From Bryobacterales bacterium (GTDB lineage Bacteria; Acidobacteriota; Terriglobia; Bryobacterales; Bryobacteraceae), in the NCBI GenBank assembly GCA_003142355.1, contig PLMF01000238.1, forward strand, positions 13,534 to 22,995: 9,462 nt of DNA, in the 5' to 3' direction. The notes beneath the pieces are model-generated. The model ran no database searches, had not been told where the DNA came from, and saw nothing but the letters and a program-made list of their open reading frames with translations. Both the position numbers and the translations under genes were made by a program. Below, piece by piece: positions 1 to 5,444 of this stretch (the stretch's first letter is position 1; each line of letters starts with the position of its first letter).

Positions 1-1130
1 AATCCGATGAAGACCGGCGTATAGGAATAGCGATCCACCACCCACCCCGTGATGAGGGTGAAGACCATGCCTCCGAAGCCGGCGCCCATGCTGGCCAACC
101 CGAATACCGAGGCCACGGCGTTGCCGGGAAACACATCCGCGGGAAAGGTGAGCATGTTGGCCAGGCTGCCGGTATAACCGAGCATCGCAACCGAGACCAA
201 AGCGATGGAGAGCCAGGCCTCCCGCACCAGCACGGCGGGGATGGCGCTGGTCATGAGGATCGCAAAGAAGGTCACGGCGGATTTGCGCGCGATGGTCACG
301 GATACGCCGCGCTTCAGGAGAAAGCCGGAGAGCCACCCGCCTAACAGGTTGCCGAAACCGGCGACCAGGAACGGAATCCAGGCGAACTTGCCGATGGCCG
401 CCAGGTCGAAGTTCCGCACGCGCTTGAGGTACTCCGGAAACCAGAAGATGTAGAAATACCAGACTGGGTCCATGAAAACCTTCGACACGGTGAAAGCCCA
501 CACGAAGCGCGACCGGAGCAACGCTCCCACCGGGACCAGCGGCTCACTCGCCCCGCCATCGGGCGCGGCAGGCGTTCGGTACATGCGCCCCCAGAATGCC
601 AGCCAGACCAGGCCCGCCATCCCGACGAACAGAAAGGCCGACTGCCAACCCCACTTCAGCAAGAGGAACGCCACGACGGGCGGCGCCAGAATGGCTCCCA
701 CGGCGGAACCGCTATTGAACAATCCAGCGGCCAGCGCGCGCTCGCGTTCGGGGAACCACTCCGCCACCACCTTTACCGCGCCGGGCCAGTTCCCCGCTTC
801 GCCCATGCCGAGCAGAAACCGATAGACGCCGAGACTGAGAGCCCCTCGGGAGAGTGCGTGCAGCATGGCGGCGATGGACCACCACGCTATGCACAGCCCA
901 TAGCCCAGGCGCGTGCCCAGCCGGTCGATGAGCGGGCCGGAGACACCGTTCATGATGGTATAAGCCAGCATAAACGCGAAGACCACGCGCGAGTAATCCA
1001 CGTTGCTCATGTGGAACTGGTCCCGCAGCACGGGCGCGGCCACGGAGAGCGTCTGGCGGTCCAGATAGTTGATGACGGTCGCCCAAAAGGCGAGCGAGAT
1101 CATGCGCCATCGGAGGGGCGAAGGGGTCAC
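1..1130 (-). CDS. MFS transporter, hexuronate/anion:cation symporter (ACS) type, 3' end cut by window
   Basis: This is an inner-membrane 12-helix carrier, probably a proton symporter for hexuronate or a related sugar acid. The frame is open to the window edge, so about 376 codons are visible and roughly the last 50 are missing. Visible family marks are NYLDRQTLSVAAP in helix 1 (about residues 21-33), the MFS loop motif GPLIDRLGTRLG (about 66-77) and GEAGNWPGAVKVVAEWFPER (about 110-129), which is typical of the ExuT-like branch of ACS transporters. I chose the GTG at 1130 because a GAGG Shine-Dalgarno (minus strand, 1141-1144) lies 10 bases upstream; an in-frame ATG lies at 1103. It is divergent from the SMP-30 lipoprotein gene, which suits a sugar-acid uptake and catabolism locus. 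Family is secure; substrate is inferred. Confidence 0.85.
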   Translation of the reverse strand, partial: MTPSPLRWRMISLAFWATVINYLDRQTLSVAAPVLRDQFHMSNVDYSRVVFAFMLAYTIMNGVSGPLIDRLGTRLGYGLCIAWWSIAAMLHALSRGALSLGVYRFLLGMGEAGNWPGAVKVVAEWFPERERALAAGLFNSGSAVGAILAPPVVAFLLLKWGWQSAFLFVGMAGLVWLAFWGRMYRTPAAPDGGASEPLVPVGALLRSRFVWAFTVSKVFMDPVWYFYIFWFPEYLKRVRNFDLAAIGKFAWIPFLVAGFGNLLGGWLSGFLLKRGVSVTIARKSAVTFFAILMTSAIPAVLVREAWLSIALVSVAMLGYTGSLANMLTFPADVFPGNAVASVFGLASMGAGFGGMVFTLITGWVVDRYSYTPVFIG

Positions 1131-1199
1131 GCGAGGTTTACCTCGATCTGCTAGTATCTAACAGTTCAGTAGGCCGCCGCGACCCAGATTCGCAGAGCC

Positions 1200-1277
1200 T
1201 TCGACAGCTACCCGCGGAACTCGGACGGCGGCTTGTGGCACAACCCGAGGCCGGCCGGCGAGATGTGGATCGAGGGC
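1200..1277 (+). pseudogene. Possible scrap of a GH88/GH105-type glycoside hydrolase
   Basis: One frame reads 26 codons containing DGGLWHN followed by GEMWIEG. The pattern G-G-x-W-H then M-W-x-x-G is the kind seen in unsaturated rhamnogalacturonyl/glucuronyl hydrolases (GH88/GH105). There is no start codon, no flanking homologous sequence that I recognise, and the frame runs off into unrelated residues, so if real it is only a fragment. It would fit the neighbouring hexuronate-type transporter and lactonase-like gene. Tentative. Confidence 0.28.
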
Positions 1278-1290
1278 CGAAGATCCGGCC

Positions 1291-1320
1291 TTGACGCTGG
1301 AACCACTTTTCGCCGACAAT
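1291..1320 (+). promoter_or_regulatory. Candidate sigma70-type promoter of the SMP-30 lipoprotein gene
   Basis: TTGACG (1291-1296) and GACAAT (1315-1320) are separated by 18 bases and match 5/6 and 4/6 of the sigma70 consensus. Transcription would begin near 1328, a few bases before the ATG at 1337. This argues against the upstream ATG at 1319, which lies inside the -10 element. Prediction by eye only. Confidence 0.4.
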
Positions 1321-1336
1321 GAGATCCGGTAAAAAC

Positions 1337-2350
1337 ATGAAAGCTATCTACGCTCTCTCCATCAGCGTTTTGCTGGCCGGCTGTTCCACCGCTCCAGCGC
1401 CCGCTCCCGTGGCGGAGTCTCACGGCGTGGGAAGCATAGTCCGGCTCGAGGCCGCGTTCGATTCCCTGGTGCCGCCGGGCGCGCAGATTGAAAAAGTCGC
1501 CGGCGGATTCCAGTTCACGGAAGGACCTCTGTGGCGGCCCGATGGCCGCTTGTGGTTCAGTGACGTGACGGGGAACGTGGTTCGCTCCGTCACCCCCGCC
1601 GGGCAGGTTGAAGTGCTGATCCAGAATGCCGGCGGCCAGACGAACGCGCCCCCGGGTTCGTTCATCGGCCCCAACGCCATGGCCGCCGATAAGGATGGTT
1701 ACGTGCTGCTCTGCCAGCACACCAACCGCCGCATCGTGAGGGTTGCCAAGGACCTCCAGATCACTCCCTACATCGAGAAGTTCGAGGGCAAGCGCTTCAA
1801 CAGCCCCAACGATCTGGTGTACCGGTCCGACGGTTCCCTCTACTTCACAGATCCGCCGTACGGCCTTCTGAAGCAGGACGACGACCCGGCAAAAGAGCTG
1901 AAATTCAACGGCGTCTTCCGCTACGCCGGCGGCAAATTGCAGGTCGTGGTAAAGGACCTAAACCGCCCCAACGGCCTGGCGTTCTCTCCCGACGAGGAGA
2001 CGTTCTACGTTGCCAACTCGGACGAGAAGCGAAGAATATGGATGCGATACGATGTGGCGGCGAATGGGACCGTCTCCAACGGCCGCGTCTTCGCCGACGT
2101 GACTGCCGAAAAGGAAGAGGGGCTCCCCGACGGCATGAAGGTGGATTCGCAGGGCAACGTCTGGGGCACCGGACCCGGCGGTATCTGGGTCTTCTCGGCC
2201 GATGGCAAGCATCTCGGGACCATCAAGCCGCCCGAACAGCCGGCCAACTGCGGCTGGGGCGACGATGGCAAGACGCTGTATATCACGGCCCGCACCAGCG
2301 TCTACCGCCTTAAACTCGCGGTGGCGGGCGAGAACCCGCTTTACCAGTAG
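1337..2350 (+). CDS. SMP-30/gluconolactonase/LRE-family lipoprotein
   Basis: A 337-aa six-bladed beta-propeller lactonase-like enzyme, predicted to be exported and lipid-anchored. The N-terminus MKAIYALSISVLLAGC is a classic lipoprotein signal with lipobox LAGC and Cys16. The SMP-30 metal-ligand landmarks are present: Glu62 in FTEGPLW, Asn158/Asp159 in NSPNDLVY, Asn212 in RPNGLAFSPDE and Asp265 in LPDGMKVD. The family hydrolyses aldonolactones with a divalent metal. The first ATG at 1319 would add six residues ahead of the signal peptide; I prefer 1337 because it gives a normal lipoprotein signal and because the candidate promoter overlaps the upstream ATG. It is divergent from the sugar-acid transporter, suggesting periplasmic sugar lactone or uronate metabolism. 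Exact substrate is unknown. Confidence 0.88.
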   Translation: MKAIYALSISVLLAGCSTAPAPAPVAESHGVGSIVRLEAAFDSLVPPGAQIEKVAGGFQFTEGPLWRPDGRLWFSDVTGNVVRSVTPAGQVEVLIQNAGGQTNAPPGSFIGPNAMAADKDGYVLLCQHTNRRIVRVAKDLQITPYIEKFEGKRFNSPNDLVYRSDGSLYFTDPPYGLLKQDDDPAKELKFNGVFRYAGGKLQVVVKDLNRPNGLAFSPDEETFYVANSDEKRRIWMRYDVAANGTVSNGRVFADVTAEKEEGLPDGMKVDSQGNVWGTGPGGIWVFSADGKHLGTIKPPEQPANCGWGDDGKTLYITARTSVYRLKLAVAGENPLYQ

Positions 2351-2613
2351 CGCAACCGGGCGCAACCATAAAGCGACGATTGTACCTCAAAGCTATGCTG
2401 GCCGGCCTCAGAGGTGTTGCCGCCCAAGGGGCGAAGAACCCTTCAACGCCGTTCCGCCCTTGAGCGCCAGTCGTCCTTGCAGGAAGGGGTGCGTTTGCAA
2501 CGAGATGATGACCGAGCGGCCGAAGCTCGAAGACGCTCTCCGCGCTGTCTTCGCTCGCGAAGGCTTCCCGGTGACGGGCGCCGATTGCGTGCCGGCTGCG
2601 GGTGCTTGGCTCT
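2351..2613. other. Intergenic stretch with one doubtful 43-codon reading frame
   Basis: No recognised gene. A plus-strand frame from ATG 2505/2508 to 2636 reads MTERPKLEDALRAVFAREGF and onward, with plausible protein-like composition but no convincing ribosome binding site. It overlaps the end of the opposite-strand 101-aa gene. It could be a decayed small gene. No terminator with a T-tract follows the SMP-30 stop. Confidence 0.25.
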
Positions 2614-2919
2614 TTACTTCGCTTCTTTGGCGATGAATTGGCCGATGGCGGATACGAGGGCCTCGATGCGGGCTCCCAGTTTCTGGTCGGCGGCGTGGGC
2701 CTCTGCGGCGTGTTCCGCCAGTTGGTCGGCGAGTTGGTGTACTTGCTCGTTGGTGTCGGCGATGGCGAGTGATAGCCGATTCATGTTGGCGGCAGTCTCG
2801 TTGATTTGACGCTGGGTGTCGCGCCAGAGGGCCTTGTATTCGTCGCGGTCTTTGCGGCGTTCTTCGGCGATTCCGGCAGTGAGGTGCTCGATGCGTTCGA
2901 AGCGTTCGTCTGTGGTCAT
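2614..2919 (-). CDS. Small coiled-coil protein of unknown function (101 aa)
   Basis: The protein starts MTTDERFERIEH and is almost entirely charged and helical, with heptad-like spacing of Ile/Leu/Val through residues 5-95, consistent with one long coiled coil; it has no signal peptide or membrane segment. The start at 2919 is supported by an AAAGGAG sequence (minus strand) upstream, although the spacing is long, at about 12 bases. An open frame continues upstream to 3114 but that extension has no protein-like character. I recall similar short proteins as multi-copy hypotheticals in Acidobacteriota, which is the main clue to host lineage. Function unknown; it may be structural or regulatory. 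Confidence 0.75.
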   Translation of the reverse strand: MTTDERFERIEHLTAGIAEERRKDRDEYKALWRDTQRQINETAANMNRLSLAIADTNEQVHQLADQLAEHAAEAHAADQKLGARIEALVSAIGQFIAKEAK

Positions 2920-3013
2920 TGGAGGTGGCTTCTCCTTTCTTAGTTTACGCGAGTGGCCTTGGTTTAGGCTCGCGCGGGTTGTTCCGGCCGACCATGCGGG
3001 CGGCCGGTGGGCT

Positions 3014-3196
3014 CTCGGATACGGGAGCGCGCTCGGACAAGGCGGCAATCTCGAAGTGGACCCGACCCGGGCCATCGGGTCATTCCGGGCTTCGGGCATC
3101 CCGCTGCTCGACATTCACGAACTGGCTGCCAGCAAGCTCGCCGCTCTGCTAGGGAGTGCCGTCCGGGACCTCTACGACGCTCATCAATTGTTCACT
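3014..3196 (+). pseudogene. Remnant of an AbiEii/AbiGii-type nucleotidyltransferase toxin
   Basis: The frame reads LGYGSALGQGGNLEVD and then jumps to RAIGSFRASGIPLLDIHELA followed by SKLAALL and RDLYDAHQLF. The last part (I-P-L-L-D-x-H-E-L-A-x-x-K-L-A-A-L then R-D-L-Y-D-A-H) is the conserved C-terminal half of PF08843 (AbiEii/DUF1814) nucleotidyltransferases, the toxin half of abortive-infection toxin-antitoxin pairs. Between NLEVD and RAIGS the family normally has a further 15-20 residues (an L-N-F-M-x-R-x-P-x-W stretch, from memory) that are missing here, so there is an internal deletion. The N-terminal catalytic part and the antitoxin are absent. The fragment ends against the converging VapC remnant at about 3197-3220. 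No longer functional. Confidence 0.7.
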
Positions 3197-3214
3197 GGCT
3201 GCCACTTCGACTGC

Positions 3215-3318
3215 GCCCGGCGATCGCGGGATCGCTCAGAGAATCAAGGTAGCTGGCGGCGCTCGCATTCCCGCGAGACACATCGATTCATCACATCGGT
3301 ATCGATCAGGGAGGCCAT
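3215..3318 (-). pseudogene. Frameshifted and truncated VapC-type PIN-domain toxin
   Basis: The start MASLIDTDVM carries the first catalytic Asp of a PIN-domain RNase. As it stands the frame breaks and stops at 3244-3246 after 24 residues. Removing one T from the TT at 3287-3288 (one A from GATGAATCG on the minus strand) restores IDTDVMIDVSRGN followed by ASAASYLDSLSDPAIA, an ordinary VapC N-terminus. Sequence beyond PAIA (about 3220) is unrelated, so roughly three quarters of the domain is also gone. It begins 15 bases after the stop of the AF2212-type antitoxin gene, the normal VapBC order. PIN toxins of this kind cleave tRNA or rRNA; this one cannot be active. Confidence 0.72.
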
Positions 3319-3332
3319 CCAGTCACGCCCCA

Positions 3333-3557
3333 CTACCCGCGCGGATTGTCCCTGAGCTTGTTCACGCAATCGACGCCATCGCCGATGTCGGTACGGTCTT
3401 TCCACATGCCATAGAACGGAAGGTCCTTGATGGAGCGCCGCTTGCGTGCTGGTTCCTGCTCTGCCGGAACAAGCACCTCAACGACCGTGCCCTCTTTCAT
3501 TTGCACGATTTCAAGGGGCCTGAAGACGCCGCTTTCGTATTTCGCGGGGATCGTCAT
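3333..3557 (-). CDS. AF2212-family (DUF104) antitoxin, apparently intact
   Basis: A 74-aa protein opening MTIPAKYESGVFRPLE, then VQMKEGTVVEVLVP and a basic C-terminal part. This is the AF2212/DUF104 antitoxin fold, a short beta-rich DNA- or toxin-binding protein normally paired with a VapC PIN toxin. I chose ATG 3557 because GGAG lies 8 bases upstream and the conserved family start falls exactly there; the frame is open upstream to 3632 without family similarity. Its toxin gene follows immediately but is broken, so this is an orphan antitoxin. The C-terminus (KDLPFYGMWKDRTDIGDGV) is well kept, suggesting the toxin was lost more recently than the antitoxin began to decay. Confidence 0.82.
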   Translation of the reverse strand: MTIPAKYESGVFRPLEIVQMKEGTVVEVLVPAEQEPARKRRSIKDLPFYGMWKDRTDIGDGVDCVNKLRDNPRG

Positions 3558-3590
3558 GAGTGGGGCTCCGGTGATTCCGCTGCCTACGAC

Positions 3591-3620
3591 AAGTCTAAGG
3601 GTTTCGGGCAGAGGGCAGCA
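3591..3620 (-). promoter_or_regulatory. Weak candidate promoter ahead of the AF2212 antitoxin gene
   Basis: On the minus strand TTGCTG and TAGACT are spaced by 18 bases, 3/6 and 4/6 matches to sigma70 -35 and -10, ending about 34 bases before the ATG at 3557. Weak; transcription could equally come from upstream of the preceding antitoxin-like gene. Confidence 0.22.
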
Positions 3621-3664
3621 AGCGGCCGCCATTCGCGCCTTCGCGCAAGGAAGGGCACCTGGCC

Positions 3665-3916
3665 TCAGCCGTTGTCCTGGTAAATGCCCTCGCGGCTGAA
3701 GGCGGCCGAGGGCACATGGGGCAGACTCTTCCCCATCTCCGCTAACGTGTCGAGCGTAGCTCGAAACTCCTACAGGCTGGCGGCTGGGGCCGCCTGTGCT
3801 CGGGCGAGATCTTCGATCACGTCCTGGAGGTACGCGTCGAGGGGGATGCCCATGGCTGCGGCCTGAGCATTCAGGGATGCTTCGATTTCCGGTTTGATTT
3901 CCAGCCTGACAGTCAT
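3665..3916 (-). pseudogene. Small antitoxin-like gene interrupted by an in-frame TAG
   Basis: From ATG 3916 the frame reads MTVRLEIKPEIEASLNAQAA, then GIPLDAYLQDVIEDLA, and meets TAG at 3770-3772 after 48 codons. The same frame goes on for 34 sensible codons (EFRATLDTLAEMGKSLPHVP, later FSREGIYQDNG) to a TGA at 3665-3667, giving an 84-codon original. The layout (short strand, helix around GIPLDAYLQ, Gly/Pro-rich tail) resembles small ribbon-helix-helix-like antitoxins; I cannot name the family firmly. A GAGG sits 5 bases before the ATG. No toxin partner follows; the next gene on this strand is the AF2212 antitoxin. A single substitution (for example CAG to TAG) would explain the stop. The 48-aa N-terminal part may still be made. 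Confidence 0.6.
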
Positions 3917-4000
3917 AACGGCCTCTTCAGCCTTCACCAATTATCCCGCGCTTGGCGGCGGCTCAGACGCCGGCGGTATACTTCCAGAAGGAGACAAGGC

Positions 4001-4300
4001 GTGGCGGACCCGACTGTCGGCGACACGATCCGTGAAAAGCGCGAGGCGATCCTCCGCATCGCTGGCAGGCACGGCGCCACCGAGGTGCGGTTGATCGGAT
4101 CTGCCGCGCGCGGCGAAGCCCGTCCCGACAGCGACGTCGATCTGCTGGTGACGTGGAGCGAGGGCACCAGTCTCCTTGACCAGGCCGCTCTCATGCTGGA
4201 ACTCGAAAAGCTGTTGGGCCGGAGAGCCGACATCGCCAGTGACGGCTGGGTGAAGCCCTCCATCCGGGAATCGGTCTACCGGGATGCGATCGCCCTATGA
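4001..4300 (+). CDS. MNT-type nucleotidyltransferase (MntA-like) of a HEPN-MNT pair
   Basis: A 99-aa minimal polymerase-beta-fold nucleotidyltransferase. The signature is intact: GS at residues 33-34, then ARGEARPDSDVDLLV with Asp45 and Asp47 as metal ligands, and a likely third Asp at residue 77 (RRADIA). In known HEPN-MNT toxin-antitoxin pairs the MNT protein AMPylates and silences the HEPN RNase toxin. The GTG start at 4001 is set by a strong AAGGAG (3988-3993) 7 bases upstream. The stop overlaps the start of the next frame (ATGA at 4297-4300), the usual coupling to the HEPN gene, but that gene is truncated here, so this antitoxin appears to have lost its target. Confidence 0.83.
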   Translation: MADPTVGDTIREKREAILRIAGRHGATEVRLIGSAARGEARPDSDVDLLVTWSEGTSLLDQAALMLELEKLLGRRADIASDGWVKPSIRESVYRDAIAL

Positions 4301-4360
4301 GGAGCGCCGCGAATCGCTTGGGCGATATCCTCGATGCCATCGCGAAGATCGGAGAACGGG
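4297..4360 (+). pseudogene. Truncated HEPN (DUF86-type) toxin gene, N-terminus only
   Basis: MRSAANRLGDILDAIAKI is the typical opening of a DUF86 HEPN ribonuclease, translationally coupled to the MNT gene. After about 20 codons the similarity stops and the frame runs into DNA belonging to the DUF4160 block. The catalytic R-x4-6-H motif, near the C-terminus in this family, is absent. The break lies just before a 14-base sequence (4371-4384) that recurs at 5371-5384. Confidence 0.68.
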
Positions 4361-4370
4361 CCATGCCCTT

Positions 4371-4384
4371 GACCATGTACACTG
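4371..4384 (+). repeat. 14-bp direct repeat GACCATGTACACTG, left copy
   Basis: Exact match to 5371-5384. This copy sits between the broken HEPN gene and the first base (4384) of the DUF4160 block shared with the right-hand copy. It could be a target-site duplication of the inserted block, or chance. Confidence 0.4.
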
Positions 4385-4390
4385 GAAGCG

Positions 4391-4627
4391 TTGCCGACAG
4401 TTCTTCGATCCGGGCCATACCGGTTCTTTTTCTACTCGGCGGATCGAGACGAGCCGCCCCATGTTCACGTGGAGCGGGAGGAGTCCGAGGCCAAGTTCTG
4501 GCTCGATCCAGTACGCCTGGAGTGGAGCCGCGGCTTTGCACGCATGGAGATTCGGAGGATTGAGGCTCTTGTTGGGGAAAACGGGGCGTTATTGGTGAGG
4601 GCATGGCATGAGTACTTCGGGAATTGA
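4391..4627 (+). CDS. DUF4160 protein (predicted toxin-antitoxin partner)
   Basis: A 78-aa protein opening MPTVLRSGPYRFFFYSADRD with the family hallmark EPPHVHVERE and a C-terminal RIEALVGENGALLVRAWHEY. DUF4160 proteins are short and usually encoded directly before a DUF2442 gene; the pair is widely treated as a putative toxin-antitoxin module with unproven biochemistry. The start is TTG at 4391: an in-frame TGA at 4370-4372 excludes any ATG upstream, and the family N-terminus falls on this codon. The RBS is poor. The last 20 bases overlap the DUF2442 gene. A degraded second copy lies at 8460-8647. Confidence 0.8.
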   Translation: MPTVLRSGPYRFFFYSADRDEPPHVHVEREESEAKFWLDPVRLEWSRGFARMEIRRIEALVGENGALLVRAWHEYFGN

Positions 4628-4910
4628 ACTCAGGGAAGCGGTTGCTCAGGGCGTGACCGCGAGCGGCGAGGCGCTGATCGTCGATCTTGCCGATGGTAGG
4701 ACAATTACTGTACCTCTGGCTTGGTTTCCACGTCTGGCGCACGGGACACCGGCCGAGCGAGCCAATTGGCGTCGTATTGGCGGCGGCGTGGGGATCCACT
4801 GGCCGGACCTGGACGAGGATATCAGCGTGGAAAGCCTCTTGGCGGGCCGCAGGTCTGGCGAGACTCAGGCGTCCCTTCGACGCTGGCTCACTGCGCGCAA
4901 GACCGTCTAA
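4608..4910 (+). CDS. DUF2442 protein (predicted antitoxin partner of DUF4160)
   Basis: A 100-aa protein with the DUF2442 core: LADGRTITVPLAWFPRL, then RANWRRIGGGVGIHWPDLDE and DISVESLLAGR. The family is a small alpha/beta domain, partner of DUF4160, and may bind DNA as an antitoxin; this is inference from pairing. ATG 4608 has GGTGAGG 7 bases upstream and overlaps the DUF4160 stop by 20 bases, indicating translational coupling. Both proteins look intact, so this is the one complete module in the cluster. Pieces of a second copy occur at 8647-8736. Confidence 0.83.
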   Translation: MSTSGIELREAVAQGVTASGEALIVDLADGRTITVPLAWFPRLAHGTPAERANWRRIGGGVGIHWPDLDEDISVESLLAGRRSGETQASLRRWLTARKTV

Positions 4911-4945
4911 CAAGGCGCTTCCAAGCGACGGCCAAAATGTTGTTT
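4908..4945 (+). repeat. attC-like half site after the DUF2442 stop
   Basis: Directly at the stop codon the sequence runs TAACAAGGCGCTTCCAAGCG and then ACGGCC. This resembles the R''/L'' half of integron attC recombination sites, which also start at cassette stop codons with TAACAA. The complementary right half (expected to end in GTTA-type core) is not found downstream, so at best this is a truncated site. Low confidence. Confidence 0.22.
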
Positions 4946-4971
4946 GAGTCAAGCGCTACTGGTGCCGAGAA

Positions 4972-5085
4972 ATGACAGATGCACAGCGAGCGAGGGACTT
5001 TGTCGCGGCGGCTTGGTCAGCGATGCTCGCCATCCTGGATGCAGTGAAGCAACGTTTACCCGGAGAACTGTTCAAAGTGTCGTAG
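4972..5085 (+). CDS. Doubtful 37-aa open frame
   Basis: ATG 4972 to TAG 5083-5085 encodes MTDAQRARDFVAAAWSAMLA, then ILDAVKQRLPGELFKVS, an amphipathic helical peptide. No clear ribosome binding site and no family that I recognise. It fills the spacer between DUF2442 and the 163-bp repeat, a spacer absent from the right-hand block. It may be a gene fragment. Confidence 0.25.
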   Translation: MTDAQRARDFVAAAWSAMLAILDAVKQRLPGELFKVS

Positions 5086-5128
5086 GTCGCGGTCAGCCGC
5101 GTCCTGCGCCTGCTCGATACCTTGCGCT

Positions 5129-5291
5129 CCCGCCGCGCTCTCCCGTTGGCACCCACCAGATCGCCTGTCGCTGCATATAGAGACCATTCAGGTCTGATTT
5201 GCTTGAGTTTGGTACGCTGGTTGCTGCAAACTAGGTGGAAATGGGCATCAATATCGGTCTGGACATTGGGGCTATTAGTCTCAAATTGGCC
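5129..5291 (+). repeat. 163-bp direct repeat, left copy (activase upstream region and first 19 codons)
   Basis: Aligns without gaps to 8743-8905 with 14 mismatches by hand count (about 91% identity). It contains the leader of the activase gene, including hairpin AGACC-ATTCA-GGTCT (5181-5195), and its first codons (GTG GAA ATG GGC and on; MEMGINIGLDIGAISLKLA). After 5291 the similarity stops, so this copy is a 5' gene fragment (frame from 5235). The downstream coding differences are silent except residue 2 (Glu against Gly), which suggests the copies diverged while still under coding constraint, or recently. Confidence 0.85.
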
Positions 5292-5370
5292 CGCTCGCTG
5301 CCCGGCCCACGTCACACCTTCTGGCAAAAGGTCTCGTTGCGAAGCGCCCAGACCCCCAGTTGCGCCCGAA

Positions 5371-5384
5371 GACCATGTACACTG
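5371..5384 (+). repeat. 14-bp direct repeat GACCATGTACACTG, right copy
   Basis: Exact match to 4371-4384. It lies 80 bases beyond the left 163-bp repeat, between the activase fragment and the polymerase gene. Confidence 0.4.
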
Positions 5385-5422
5385 CACGTTCTCCCTGGTG
5401 AAAAGGCGTCCGCGCTCGCCGA

Positions 5423-5444
5423 CCTAGCGGGTGATAACCCTAGG
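5423..5444 (-). other. Hairpin over the polymerase stop codon
   Basis: CCTAG-c-GG and CCCTAGG can pair (7 bp with one bulge, loop GTGATAA); the hairpin includes the TAG stop of the polymerase gene. No T-tract follows on the minus strand, so it is not a standard Rho-independent terminator. It may be an RNA 3'-end or processing structure, or chance. Confidence 0.35.

Noticed and set aside
712..1110. Minus-strand 132-codon frame within the transporter gene
   Set aside because: An alternative frame of the MFS gene; the frame starting at GTG 1130 reads clear transporter motifs to the window edge.
1319..1336. ATG at 1319 as the start of the SMP-30 lipoprotein
   Set aside because: It would add a charged six-residue extension before a normal lipoprotein signal and lies within the candidate -10 element.
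4191..4952. 253-codon open frame on the minus strand opposite MNT, DUF4160 and DUF2442
   Set aside because: All three plus-strand genes match known families; the antisense frame has no protein-like features. Its apparent similarity to the antisense frame near 8500 only reflects the DNA repeat.
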